Notes: generated by a model not told the origin, from the sequence alone. Positions 23,537-36,443 are shown, counted from the stretch's first letter. The stretch is 64,000 nt of DNA from Spirodela intermedia (GCA_902729315.2 LR746267.1:6636424-6700423); one strand, 5' to 3'. A program made the numbers and translations.

Positions 23537-26500
23537 CATCGCTATCTCTTTGTCAAACAGCATGCTATTTTTCCACTCATTTAGAATTTGATTTTAATAT
23601 CCTACATCTAAATGTTAGCTGTATGATTAAATGATATTTATGTTTGACTTAAATTTCTTATGATCCACTTTTTTCACTCATTTATTTATTTTCTGTCGTT
23701 TGTTGACTCAACAAAAGGAACGACACGAGATTTTTTTTTTACCATTCATTTTTATTAGTTTTGCGTAATTTGGCTTGTTGAAGTGGATTCGGAGGCAGAA
23801 TATGTATTAAGATAGAATTCCACAAGTCTTATGTTTTTTTGTGCATCAAACTCTTTTTTTTTAGTGCTATTTGGAACCCTAATGTTCACTTGTGTTTAAT
23901 TTTTCTCAGGCTGGAGAAGGAGAACCACATTACATTGGACGCATAGTGGAGTTCTTTGAATCAATGGACAAAAAGTATTATTTTACTTCACAATGGTTTT
24001 TTCGAGCAGAGGACACTGTAAGCTATTTAGCCTTTTTGGCAAATTTAAACTACTCATAACATGGGTTCTCATGGTATTTCCATATGTTAAAAAGGTTTTG
24101 AAGGATCATGGCAGAGCCCATGATGAGAGGCGAGTATTTTTGTCAGAGGAGAAAAATGACAACATTTTGGATTGCATTATCTCAAAGGTCAAAATTATTC
24201 GAGTTGCACCCAATGTAAGCTGTCTATTGTTGATAAATAAATTCTTCTTGGGCTTGAAATTCATGAAAAATTTATTCTTTATCTTTTATCGTTCTAAATG
24301 AACTTGTAGTTTGACTTGGAGGTAAAGAAGAGAAACATACTGCCATATGATTTTTACTACGACATGGCATACAACCCTTCATATGCAACATTTGCAAATT
24401 TTCCTGCAGGTAGGCCATTCGCTGCATCTTTTCCTGGTTTCTGAATAACCTATGCAATTCATGTGCTTGATTCGCTATTTTTGACTTCATACCGTTCAGG
24501 AGAAGGAACGGGTGGTAGTGAGACCGCATCTTCCACACTTTCCTTAGAAGAAGATTCTTCTAGTCATTTGAAGTATAAATCTGAGTCTTGTTCTGCTCGT
24601 GACACTGGATTGAAGGCTACTGCTTCACTTCTTGACCTTTACTCTGGCTGTGGAGCTATGTCCACAGGGTTGTGTTTTGGAGCACAGCTATCTGGCATGA
24701 ACCTAGAAACTGTATGTGGAATTTTTTCATTTTGGTTTTGAAGATTTCTGGAATTAATTCTTGTTTAAACTGTGACATTCTTAAGCTCTCTTTGTGTAGA
24801 GATGGGCTGTTGACTTCAACGAATATGCATGTGAAAGCCTGAAGTTGAATCATCCTAATGTGGAGGTATTGTTATTAGTTTTATAAATGGTAGAAAGCTT
24901 GTATAGTCTATTTTATATTCATACGTATCATGGTACCCAAATCGTACAGTAATGCGAAACTTGTTTCTGATAGGGTTTCTTTTTTGCTTTTATTCATACG
25001 TTATCATTTTTTGGGGGTTTCTTTACACTGGCGTTATGCAAAGCAATGTTTATTTATTTATTTTCACTATATCAGGTACGGAATGAAAAAGCTGAGGATT
25101 TCTTGGCACTTCTAAGAGAATGGGAAACACTTTGCAGGAAGTTCTCTTTAATTGGTTGTGATAATTCTTCATCTGATGAGAGAGAATCGTGTGTGGAAGA
25201 TGAAGATTATTATGAAGAAGAGGGTACCTCCATCTCTTGTGGTGAATATGAAGTAGGCCGGATTGTTGGCATTTGCTATGGTGACCCTAGCAACATTGGG
25301 AAAGTTGGCCTAAAGTTTAAGGTATGGAAAATGATACATTTTCGACACATTGGGGCACCTGTGCATTGTTTAATTGCCATTCTTTCATCGACACTTATAT
25401 CGATTATATTTGATAGTTATTGATGCTCATTCATTAGGACTTCAATGCATTTTACAATGAACTTTATGTAGTGACATTTGGGTGAGGCAGGTTAAATGAG
25501 CAAGGCAATGACCTACTCAAGGTTCAACCGAGGATTCCGATTCTTAACGATTTAATGTTACGTGGCTGGTCATTTTGTGATTTTGTGCTGTTTTTGTTTA
25601 AGGTTTTCAAGTGGATTGCCATGTTTTTACATTCCTGAATGTTTCTGCGGTTATAACTTTAGATGCATGCTATCTGAATTTTTATTTTAATTAGAAATAC
25701 TTTGTGATTCTAAATGTCCTGAAAATTCAGGTTCGTTGGAAGGGTTATGGTCCCACTGAAGACACGTGGGAGCCAACCGATCATTTAGGGTATTCATTTG
25801 CATGCAACATACACTCTTTCTGTTCTACATTCACTCTTTTTATTTTTTCTTGGTTTTTGTTATTAGGGTTGAGTTACTCTCTACAATTGCTTGTTCCTGT
25901 TGGATGTTTGTGGGAAATAAATTGTTAACTTATTTTTTTTCATCAGCAAATGCAATGAACGGATTGAAGACTTTGTGAAACGAGGTTACAAGTCCCACAT
26001 TTTGCCTCTCCCTGTATGTCAATGTCTTTTCATGTCCTCTTTTTCCCTTCACATGTATTAGTTTTATAGATGCACTGATAATGCTTTCTACTACTTGGTG
26101 CTGTTAGGGACAAGTTGATGTTGTCTGTGGAGGGCCTCCTTGCCAAGGAATCAGTGGCTTTAATCGCTTTAGGAATTATAGTGCGCCTTTGAACGATCCA
26201 AAAAACTTACAAATGCAGATATTTATGGAGATTGTGAACTATTTAAAGCCAAAATATGTATTGATGGAAAATGTTGTAGACATTCTTAAATTTGCTGGAG
26301 GTTATTTGGCCAAATATGCTGTTAGTAGGCTTGTTTCCATGAGCTACCAAGCTCGACTCGGAATGATGGCTGCAGGTTGCTATGGTTTGCCTCAATTTAG
26401 AATGCGGGTTTTCCTTTGGGGTGCACGTCCAAGTGAGGTGAGCTTAATCAATGCGATCATTCCCTGTAGTTTCGTTTCTTTGACTTATCAAATTCATTTT

Positions 26501-29500
26501 CCAATGCAGTCCCTCCCACAATTCCCTTTGCCTACACATAACGTCATTGTACGAGGCAATATTCCTAATGAGTTTGAGGTATGTAATGAAGCGTATCTGA
26601 TGCCATTCTTTTTGACTTTTGTCAGTATAATAATTTCAATGATTTAATTGCAGCAATGTGTTGTGGCTTATGATGAAGATCAACCTCGTGATCTTGATGA
26701 TGCCTTAGTACTTAAAGATGCGATCTCCGACCTTCCTCTGGTAAGGGTTAATAATGATAAGTTCGCTTAGTGGGAAGGACTGTTCTACGCTGTCATGCTC
26801 TTCTATCTCAACCAATTGGCAATGACCTGCGTGAACTCTATACATTCTCCTAATCTTATTTTGGTCTTTTTCATTGCAAGACTAATCCAAAAAGGTCTCT
26901 CCTATTCAACTTGACTTTTTTATTCTTTGCCCAATAAAAAAAGCAGAAATATGATTTTGCAGCTAGAGAATGAACATTAGCTTCAATACCTCTCGCTAAA
27001 TCTTAGGAAACCCAAGGCAAAAATAAATCAGTGGAATAAGGTATGTATATTTTTACATGGTTTTTTTTTTTTGGTCAACATGGGACTGTTCTACCAAAAT
27101 CTTTCTGCTAACACACCCTTTGCCTTATTCCATGTAACCTAAATGCGATAATCGGTATTAATATCTTGTTAAAAGATTGTGCCATTCAACTTAAAAACCA
27201 TTTGGGATGAGAAGATTAAGCCTAACTGTACAATCACCTGTTCAAACATGTCCTTCAGGTGCAAGAAATTTTTGGGATCATCGTAACAACAATAACACGA
27301 CTTGCTTACCTGCGCTTCATTATTTGTTTAGGTCCGAAATGATGAAAAAAGAGATGAAATGTCCTATGGACGGCCTCCTAAAACTGGCTTTCAACAATTT
27401 ATTCGAGCTACTCAGTCAGGTTAGTGATTTTGGTCTTAATGGTCTTGGGTAATTTTAAAGTTCAGTTAAGACATGTGCATATGTTCCTTCTCCATCCTTC
27501 AATTCTTCATTATTCTTCTTGCTTTATGTTAGGACTTTGAGGGGCCTTACGTCAGAAGAAGTTAGAGGGCATCTAGGTCACATGATGGTTACGTTGGGAG
27601 CGTTTTTAGGGTGTCAAGTGGATGCATTGTAGTAGAGGGTTAGTCGTCTCAAAAGGCCAACAACGGGACTCCAGACTCTAGGGCTCTTCCTCAAATACTA
27701 TCCAGTGTGATTGTTCTATTTTGTGTGTCCAATCTTCATTTTGCCTTATTTTGTTTTGGAGTTCTATCAACTGATAACATAGCCATGGAAGAAAGGCCAA
27801 CATCCTACAGGTTTCACGTTTGTTGATACTCTAGTCCCATGATGGCAGGGTAGACATTTTGGAGAAAGAAACAACAACATTGAAGTCCGAAAAGGCTGAC
27901 ATGAAATTTGGGATGGCTGAGGCGAAGTCCAAGATAGGAGAAATGAAGTTCAAACTACAACAACTACCTGAAATCAAGAAGAATATAGAGAGCCTGGATC
28001 AGGGCATGGTTCAAATCCTATGCACGTTAGATGACCGGCAAACATCAGTCCAGGCATTGACAGGATTGAAAGAAAAACAGACTTGTGGAAGAGGGGGAAA
28101 TGAGTGCATTAATGCTGATACCAACCTGGGCTGATGAAGAACCAATGCAGAGAAGAGAGAATACAGGCACAAGAATGGAATTTTTTATAGGTCCGAGATT
28201 AGTTGTAGAGTCAATTGGTGACATCAAGCCTCAGAGATCAGGATGATTTTGGAGATGCCACTATTCAGTAGAGGGAATCTTGATGGATGCTCCATGTTGA
28301 ATTGTTCTTCTCCATGAATAAGATGGAGGCAGAAAGATTGATGGTGACATAAGTTTTGAAGATGAAGTATGATAGAGTACCCCTCAAGACATGTTCATCA
28401 GAAGTGAACAGTCTAGAAGCTGCTATAGTGAACATTAGGGAAGGAGTGGGTTGATCGGTATAAATACCCCTTCACTGTGAATAAGAGGGGGTATTGTGGT
28501 AGAAGGTCATGAGAGAAAGGAAGAGAGGGGAATTCTCTCAAACTAATTCCCATCTGTTTCATTGTTTTCTCTGTTTTCTTTGAGGACATTTTTCGTTATC
28601 CCTTCTTTGTCCAAGAGGAGAGAAGGGGATCGTATCAAAGTGTTGGTGTGGTTTAAGTGGACTGACGTGAAAGTGGAAAACCCTTTTATGAATCGGAAGG
28701 ATTGAAACACCAACTGCTGCAGTGTTTTGGCTCGTCATACGTGGGAAGCACATGCAAATAATGTTTGTATGTAAAACACCAGGGATCAAGTGGAGAATAA
28801 AAGAGAGATTTTAAAATCATGTTTGCTTCAATGAAAAGATTATCTAAGGAAGTAGTAGAGAGTACAATTAAAAAAGGCTTTAAGTCAGAGATTGAGACAA
28901 AGATCAGAGTTTCTAAATCCTTCAGTCTAAATTCAATTATGGAGACAGAACAACTAGTAGAAGAAAAGAACAGCATCACTCAGAATTATGGCCACAGTAC
29001 AGCAGTTTCATGGATTCTACCCTGAAGACAAGGTGGACCTTACAGGAGGGGAGTAATGTCAAGACCTCAATGGGCCTTATATCAAGAGTTAGAGGTTATG
29101 TGGGTCACATGAGTGTTAAGTTGGGGGCATTTTTGTAAGAGGGGTGAAATGGGATATTGTGACTGGATTATGGGAGGAAAGTTTACGGATTGTTTCTAGG
29201 GTTTCAGGTAGTGACATTGCAAGAGACTATTAGCCCTCTCAAAAGGCTAACAAGGGGATTCTAAACTCTTGGAGGGGATCCCGTGTGATTTTTCTATCTT
29301 CTGCATTCAATGTTCATTTTCTGTCTTGTTTTGTTGCGGAGTTATATCAGAGTTCCATCACTTTCTTCTTCGCTATCAATCATATTATTTCCTTTATTTT
29401 ATTTATACCAAAAAGGTGATGTATTGCCACTAATTGGAAATCTATTTAGACAGGAGAGAACACTAATGGTTTTTTGTCTCATACATCATCAATGGGTGGC

Positions 29501-32500
29501 CATAACAATGGAATTATCTGCAACAATACTTTCATATGTTGATTACTTTGTGATAATAAATTCAGTATCATCGTTCTTGTTTTTCAGTCAGTCATATAGA
29601 CAAATTGGGATTTTGCAAACGTAAGAAATGGGAAGTGTATGCATTTTTATGAGGTTCATGAAGGCATATTTATTCTTCCTTTGTATTGGGCTTAGTCTAT
29701 TTAGTTGTTCTTTCGGTTTGTTCACCTCTCTCTCCTCTCTTTTGCACTGGTCTTGTTTGGTCTTAGGCTTGGGTCATCCTCAGTATAGGACTTGGTCTTT
29801 GGGCTTGTTCCCTCTCCTTGGTTGGTCCTCTTTGGATCTTGTTCCCTCTTGGTGATCCTTATCGGATCTTGGTCTTTTTGGTCCTATTCGAATCTTCTTC
29901 CCCTTTCCCTCTGATCTCTCCTGGCTGGTCCTTTTGGATCTTGTTCTCCCTCTGATTTTGTCCTCTTCGGATTTTGCTCCTCCCACTCTTGGTCTGTATC
30001 GGACCTTTGTTGCTTGTTCTCTCATTCTCTCTTTTTGGTTGGTCCTTATAGGATCTGGTTCCCTTCTCCTTATCTTCTTGGTGATCCTCATCGGTTCTTG
30101 GTCTCAGTGGTCCACTTTGGATCTTGCTCCTCCCTCTCTTGGTCCATATTGGATTTTCTTTGCTCGCTCTCTCTTGGTTGTCTCTTGATTGTCTCTCTCT
30201 CTTGGTGGCTTGCTCATCTCTCCCCTCTCCTAGTACTCATTTCTTGACTAGAGAAAAAAGATCTGATAGCTTTGATGGTTAAGCTGGTTCCAAGTGTTGA
30301 ACTTATGTCGCTTTGGAGCCAAGGGTAGAACTTGATCACTTTGGTGTATTTAAGGATATTTTGCAGGTCGATGGACATTTGCAACCATCTGTTTGGCAAA
30401 CTCTTGATGTTTACAACATCATTAGTTTGAGGGGCGGTTAGATATAGTTGTAGAATGGGCTTATCATATCGTGGTTTATGGGCCTATATTTTGCGTTACT
30501 ATTATGCGCTTGACATATTTTGTCATTGTCATGTTATGGTCCTTGTAATATTATCCTAGGGTAATACGAGGGTTGCTTGTGTGCGGCCTTTTGTTCTTCC
30601 GCTACAACATCATTAGTTTGAGGGGCGGTTAGATATAGTTGTAGAATGAGCTTATCACATCGTGGTTTATGGGCCTATATTTTGTGTTACTATTATGCGC
30701 TTGACATATTTTGTCATTGTCATGTTATGGTCCTTGTAACATTATCTTAGGGTAATACGAGGGTTGCTTGTGTGCGGCCTTTTGTTCTTCTGCTGCCTCA
30801 TCTTTCTTCCTCATCCCCCTCCCCCGCTCCCCCTTCTCTCTCTCTCTCTCTCTCTTGTTAATGCAGTATCACTCTCCCCTCTCTCTATATTTGTTAACAC
30901 ACTGGATCCATAAGCTAATGAGAGCTACTGGGTTTTAGTATCATTGGAGTAAGGGATGGAAGGTGCATTTCCAAGGTGACACAAAGTGGTTGGTAAATTG
31001 TGACATGTATAGGGACCAGTCTGCATCTCTTTATGAAGTGAGATTCCTCTGCACGAGGGTCTCGATAACAAGGACTGGAATTATAAATATTAAATATTGT
31101 TTGGTTTATTGTAGAGATGGGAGGCTCATCCAATAAGGATCAATGCTTGTCACAACATAACAAACTCTATGACCACCGTCCTCTCAAGTTAAATCAAGAT
31201 GACTATGAGAGAGTGTGCCAAATCCCAAAGAAAAAGGTTTGTTGTAATTTTTGTGCTTTAATGTTCTACATATTGTAGTTTTTGGTCATTATCAACCAAA
31301 ATGATGCTATTATTAATTTTTATCAAAATAGGGAGCCAATTTTAGAAACCTACCTGGTGTACGAGTTCGTGATGATAATACTGTTGAATGGGACCCTAAT
31401 ACTGAAAGGGTTTATCTGGCTTCTGGGAAACCATTGGTACACTTTTTTAATTTATACTTGTATGATTTTCAATTTTAATGAGAGGATGGACAGTGACGCT
31501 CATACTTTCAGAAAAAAAATCATGTGATATAGGTTCCGGATTATGCAATGAGCTTCATAAAAGGGAAATCTTGCAAGTATGTATACCTTTTAATAGCCTT
31601 TCCCTTCGACTAATTTGGCATCTTATTCACGCTTAAAACACTTAACAGGCCTTTTGCCCGACTTTGGTGGGATGAGACAGTTCCCACGGTGGTCACCCGG
31701 GCTGAGCCTCATAACCAGGTCTGACAATAGCAGTACATTTTTACTTTTCTCTACAGAACTTTACTGTCTTTGTCCAAAATCTGCACTGGTGGTGTTTGAA
31801 CAATGGCAATTTTCAATTTCTTGTTACCACTTCGATTATTTGCATCACTCCTTTTTTACTGTAGAATGATCGTATGTGATTTCATTTTGCTTGATTCCAG
31901 GCTATTTTACACCCTGAGCAAGATAGGGTTCTAACAATAAGAGAAAATGCAAGACTTCAAGGTTTCCCAGATTATTACAGGCTTTGTGGTCCGATTAAGG
32001 AGAGGTATCCTACTACTTTGTTTTTCATTCCTTGTCAGTCGATAGGATAGGACAGTCTTATTCCATTTCCATGGGTATTATCTTCATCTTTCAACTGTAT
32101 ATGATATGACAATCATCAGGTTGTAACCAGTACATAGACATTTTTTCCATGGTCTTTGCCTAAATAATGCTTTGTTGTGGTCAGATTTGTGTGCTAGAAT
32201 CCTAGAAAAAGATACAAAATCCCTCAGTATGAAGCATTTATTGCAGTAGTCTCTTTTAGAAGCATGGCTAGAAGTCAAAAAGTGTTTGAAACGTTGGACT
32301 GGGGATAAAATCACTTCAGTTTCTTGTTCCATCTTATATTGATCAACAGAAGAAAATATCAGGTAAAAGTGGAGGAGCAAATTTAGAAGTCTTGTAGAGT
32401 GAAGGGAAATATTGCTCTGCCCTGGGGTTAAACTTGTGCTAGGGTGGTGTTAATAACACATGTTTAAGTGTATACCTTTTTTTTTTAACCAACAGTCTCC

Positions 32501-35500
32501 CTATTTCGATGTTTAAAAGTGTAAACATCTAATGTAAAATCCCAAGTGTTCTTGGTGATTTCTAGAGTAGATATTCTTCTAAGGATAGACTTACGTCTTT
32601 CTGGGTTTTAATATTGTTGGCATGAAGATGTCATACAATATATGAGAATTTAATACATAAAAATGTAATGTCCAATGTGTAAAATGAACTGATTGTAGAC
32701 ATAGATTCACAAAGTAGATACGTGACAGGACTCTGATACGACCACACTACTGACCTATAGAAGACGTAAGGAGTCATGTGACTGGGGTATAAATACAGCA
32801 TGAGATGGGGGGGTATTCTGGATAGGCTAGAAACCTCTCGAACATTTTCCCCATCCCTGTACTCTTCTTTCCCTCTTCTTTCCTGTTATCTGAATAGACT
32901 GTCATCCCAAAGCTTGTTTCTCGTCACTGACGAGAGTCCGTGAGTTTAATACAAGTATTTTGCCTCTTCTATTTCACCCAGATTCGATCCTCCCTTAGAG
33001 GATCGTATCAAACTCCTAGGATATTGGCTTAAGTTTGAGGAAAATAGAGAGAACACACAAGGATTGAAGCAAGAACAGATTGAAATAGAAAAGGGGAAAA
33101 GAAATAGGGGAGGGTTCCGAAGGGACCCTAGAACCAGTTTAGGAACGCATTCGAGAGCTGGGACACGCAAGTCTACTTTCAAAAGTGCCCCCAAATGAAG
33201 GCCCCTCAAGGAGCCTATACCGACCTCCTTATCGGGCCCCTAGGCCCACCTAGGACCTTACCTTCCCTCTTTGGGTGTAAGTAACTTGGGCGGTGGGCCT
33301 GGTAATGGACCTAACAGTTTGGGTCCTAACATTATCCCCCCATATTTGTTACACGTTGTTCACTAGGTGGAAGTTAGGGAACTGGCGATTTATGTCTGAT
33401 GTTACTTCCTAAAGTAGCTTCAAATTCAGGTTGTCTCTTTCATCAATGAAGGAAGTAAGGGGCTGGATGTAGGAATTCTTGCCATTTGCCTTCTTCAGTT
33501 GAGAGATATGAAAAAGTTGTATCTGAGTAGAGGCTAATAGATCCAGCTTGTAGGCAACAGCACCCATTATCTTGAAGATGTTGGGGTACTTGAGTAAGAA
33601 GGTGGTCATGTTGTTCTACATTTGAACTATGGATAAGTATGTCATCAAAAACACCAGTGGAAAATTCTAGAGGAATGATTTGAAAAATTGATTCATTAGG
33701 GCTTGAAATGTGATCAGAGCATTCTTGAGCCCGAAGGGCCTTGCCAGGAACTCATAGTGCCCTTCATGAGTCCTAATTTTTTTTTTTATGTATATAAGCC
33801 TCATGCGTTCGGATTTGATGGTTATTGGACTTTGAATTCAACTTGGAAAAGATTGTGATTGTGTGTAGCTCATTGATTAATTCGTCAACAGTAGGTGTTG
33901 AAAAGTTGTGTGGTATGGTAATCTTGTATAGTCCCCTATTATCAACACAACCTCTAGCAGCTATCTTTTTTTTAACTAACAAGACCAGATTGGCAAAAGA
34001 ACTCGTTGAGGGCTGAATGATTCCGATATCACACATTTATCTCGCCAATTTACAATTTCATTTATTTGGAATTGTGAGTAGTAATAAGGATGTATAATAA
34101 CAGGGCCCTTACTTGCCTTCCTTAAGCACGATGTGGTGATCGGCCGCCTTATCGGGTGGAAGTTCATCATATAGGGCAAAGACCCTTGGGAAATTGTCTG
34201 CCAGTTGTCACTCAATCAGTTGTGGGTGCTTATGTAGCTCCCTTGATCAATTGACATAGTCTCATAAATAGTTTCTCCCCTTGTTGGAAATCACAGGCTA
34301 TTGACTCAAGAGATACTCCTAATTTATAGAGATGGTAATACATCTGAAGGCGACCATGGTGCCTCCTCTCATGGGGAACTTCATTTGGAGTCGTTTCCAG
34401 CCCACCCATGTAAACTCCAAGGTCTTCAGCCATTACATCCCTAATATAACATGTGTTGCCCAACTGTAAGGGCAAATAATCATCACTCACCTTGATCCCT
34501 TACATTTATAAGACAATTCTTTGACATATTCCTCGCCCTCTAATTATTGTGCCATTTCACATGACTACCCCATAATTTGTGGTGATTGATAAGGGTAGTT
34601 TCAACTCTCGAGATATGAAGCTATGCATAGCTCCACAGTCCAACGACATGATGAGATCCTTGTCCTTGATATTCCCCTTCAGCTTCATGGTACCCAGCAT
34701 AGATAGGCCAGTGACTGAATTAAGGGAATTCTCAATACTACCTTCTTCAATATCACCTTGCTTATTGATTGGGCTGGGCGATGGTGCATTGTTTAGCATC
34801 TTCTCCTAAGTCTTCCTCGTCATCATGAACTAAAAATAGTTGTAGTTCCCTTTTACACATATGCGACCCGTTATATACAGTTATGCACCATGTGATGCGC
34901 AATGTGTTATGCTTGTCATTGCTGTTTGTATCATGTGGTCGTTTAGACAGTGACTTATATTTATTTCGTTATTATCATAACAAGAACTTAATTGTTAGCT
35001 TTTTGAAAAACCTTTTAACGAAATGTGGAGAAGAAAGAAGAACACAGAGAGGAAGAGGAAGAAATACTATTGCTTTCCATTCCTCGCATCACTGTCACCC
35101 TCTACTTTTCCTTTTTTCCATGCGGTATGAGGTTCAAGCACAAGCTAATGAGATGAGGTATCATTAACAGAATCACTGAGTGGCTTTTTGTCATATGTAG
35201 CCACATATTTTTCTATGTTTACATTTCTATGTCATCCAGTCACTTTGCCTGGTTAGTAAGACACTGGGCCATTGCACTGGCTACCTTAGGATTCACTTAA
35301 TGTATAAAAGGCACGATGGAGTACTGACACTTGTAACCATGTTTCTTTATTCAGCAATTTGCATGCCCTTTAAGAAAACATTAAAAATGAAGTTACTGAT
35401 ATCAATTATTTGTGCACTGCTATTATCATGAATTCATGATAATCATTAATTAGGTACTATGAGGATAATGGGATGTGGTGCAACCCTCATCCATCCTAAT

Positions 35501-35903
35501 TCATGAAGTATAGGCTGGAGGATTGGCCATTGAAAGACCCTCTCCTAGTTTTTTAGCCATATCATTGAATGATTCTCGCCATTTGTTGATTTCGTATGGA
35601 GTAACCAGCAGAAAAATTGACATTTCTCGACATGAACTCTCTTTGACGTAAAAAGTATGCTGATTTTGTAACTTAACTGGCATCCTAATTCATAATCAAA
35701 CATTGATCTTCTCCAGGTATATCCAAGTTGGGAACGCTGTTGCTATTCCTGTTGCTCGTGCCCTTGGCTATGTGCTTGGTCTAGCATATCAAGGCCTATG
35801 TGGGGATAATTATGTTCTTGAGCTTCCTCACAAGTTCCCTCAGCTCGATGGCCTCTCATCAGTTAACATTTCAGAAACCGAGAACGATGTCATTGACAAC
35901 TGA
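21498..35903 (+). CDS. CMT3: Chromomethylase (DNA cytosine-5 methyltransferase), CMT3-type, 21 exons
   Basis: A nuclear, plant-specific enzyme methylating CHG cytosines in H3K9me2 chromatin. Exons: 21498-22019, 22128-22162, 22257-22347, 23910-24017, 24095-24214, 24310-24409, 24500-24711, 24800-24865, 25076-25321, 25731-25789, 25947-26013, 26108-26437, 26510-26578, 26654-26740, 27332-27419, 31115-31236, 31332-31436, 31533-31576, 31649-31718, 31901-32004, 35717-35903. All junctions are GT-AG with consistent phase, giving 943 aa (Arabidopsis CMT3 is 839). The N-terminal exon is charged. A BAH domain spans about 195-310, motif I DLYSGCG is at 371-377, and the chromodomain at about 476-540 has Y476, W503 and W513 as likely cage residues. 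Catalytic GGPPCQG has Cys554, ENV is at 596-598, RLQGFPD at 865-871 and QVGNAV at 885-890. The short N-terminus favours the CMT1/CMT3 clade over CMT2. Introns 15 and 20 carry transposon debris. Confidence 0.95.
23496..23533. repeat. (CT)n microsatellite in chromomethylase intron 3
   Basis: About 38 bp of uninterrupted CT within the 1.56-kb intron between exons 3 and 4. Confidence 0.9.
27537..29360 (+). mobile_element. Truncated Ty3/Gypsy-type LTR element in chromomethylase intron 15
   Basis: Direct repeats at 27537-27769 and 29057-29360 share GGGCCTTA, TTAGAGG, GTCACATGA, TTGGGAGCGTTTTT/TTGGGGGCATTTTT and TGTGATT blocks, and each ends near CTATCA/CCATCA. The 3' copy is preceded by GGAGGGGAGTAA, a typical Gypsy polypurine tract, and starts TGTCAAGACC. 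Flanks CTTTA and CTTTC may be a decayed 5-bp target duplication. Inside, 27859-28134 encodes a short coiled-coil peptide like a Gypsy gag N-terminus ([23 protein letters not shown]). Around 28430-28634 is a separate LTR-like piece with a TATAAATAC box that resembles 32700-33003. There is no pol, so it is a non-autonomous or deleted copy. Confidence 0.7.
29745..30240. repeat. Degenerate pyrimidine-rich minisatellite in chromomethylase intron 15
   Basis: Variants of GGTCCTCTTTGGATCTTG and CTTGGTCTGTATCGGA recur many times with C/T-rich spacers, with repeat spacing of roughly 30-60 bp. Open frames on both strands through it (for example 29934-30188 and 29780-30091) are products of the repeat. 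Confidence 0.6.
30413..30794. repeat. Two 191-bp tandem copies in chromomethylase intron 15
   Basis: 30413-30603 and 30604-30794 are consecutive copies of one 191-bp unit, each starting ACAACATCATTAG and ending TTTTGTTCTTC(C/T)GCT. They differ at about seven positions (about 96% identity by eye), indicating a recent duplication. A CT tract follows at 30837-30856. Confidence 0.9.
32700..33003 (+). mobile_element. LTR-like fragment in chromomethylase intron 20
   Basis: It contains GGTATAAATAC and a C/T-rich leader, and ends near GAGGATCGTATCAAA, a context similar to 28430-28640. It abuts the minus-strand Gypsy LTR beginning at 33331, so two LTRs may lie back to back. Borders are approximate. 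Confidence 0.4.
33004..34870 (-). mobile_element. Ty3/Gypsy deletion derivative in chromomethylase intron 20
   Basis: On the minus strand, in order: a retropepsin-like segment (34799-34557, [17 protein letters not shown]), reverse transcriptase (about 34060-33620: [56 protein letters not shown]), then directly an integrase C-terminal segment (33609-33409, [12 protein letters not shown]...FHISQLKK). The 3' LTR starts TGTTAGGACCC at 33331 after a polypurine tract (TATGGGGGGATAA). RNase H and the integrase core are missing, and RT has a frameshift near its FDD box. The gag end and 5' LTR were not found. It lies antisense to its host gene. Confidence 0.82.
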
Positions 35904-36189
35904 TCATTCGATGTCCTACTCATAAACTATTCCATTTATGGTATCAAATGATTCCTTCCACATAAAATTTTTGACCTTGCTATTTTTATGTATTCAATCT
36001 GATGGTCCATATTTACTTGCTAGGACCTGCCGAGTTGGCATCAGCCATGCATATCTCTATTGGATTTTTTATGCCCTTAATTAGTATAATGGATGTTTAA
36101 ACCGCTGCTGACTATTTTTGGAAGGCACCATTCACTGATCACTCTCTGTCAATAATTATGTAGTTTTCCTTTATTTGTGTTTTTTTGTC
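35904..36189 (+). other. 3' flank of the chromomethylase gene
   Basis: AT-rich DNA between the chromomethylase stop codon and the next LTR. It presumably holds the 3'UTR and poly(A) site; no unambiguous AATAAA was seen. Confidence 0.5.
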
Positions 36190-36443
36190 TTTCTATTATT
36201 CTTAGTTGCCTTTTATTTTTTTTTAGTCGTTCTGGATCAGATCAGTTTGGTGTTTGTCCAGTCTGGCCCACATTGTAACTAACAGGCTGATGTAAGAACC
36301 AGTCTAATGTTAAACATAATTGTGAGCACGCTTTCAGGGCTTCAGCTTGTTCTGCTACCTTTTTACTATCTGTCTCCATCTCATTGTCTATCTCTCCATC
36401 GCCTGAGTTTTTAGAGCTTGGAGGAGAGCAACTTTTGATTTCG
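36190..36443 (+). repeat. 5' LTR of the third Copia
   Basis: A direct repeat of 42268-42514, with borders approximate to about 10 bp. It lies less than 300 bp after the chromomethylase stop codon. Confidence 0.7.

Noticed and set aside
29780-30188. 100-residue frames on both strands in chromomethylase intron 15
   Set aside because: Composition follows the degenerate GGATCTTG minisatellite; no homology seen.
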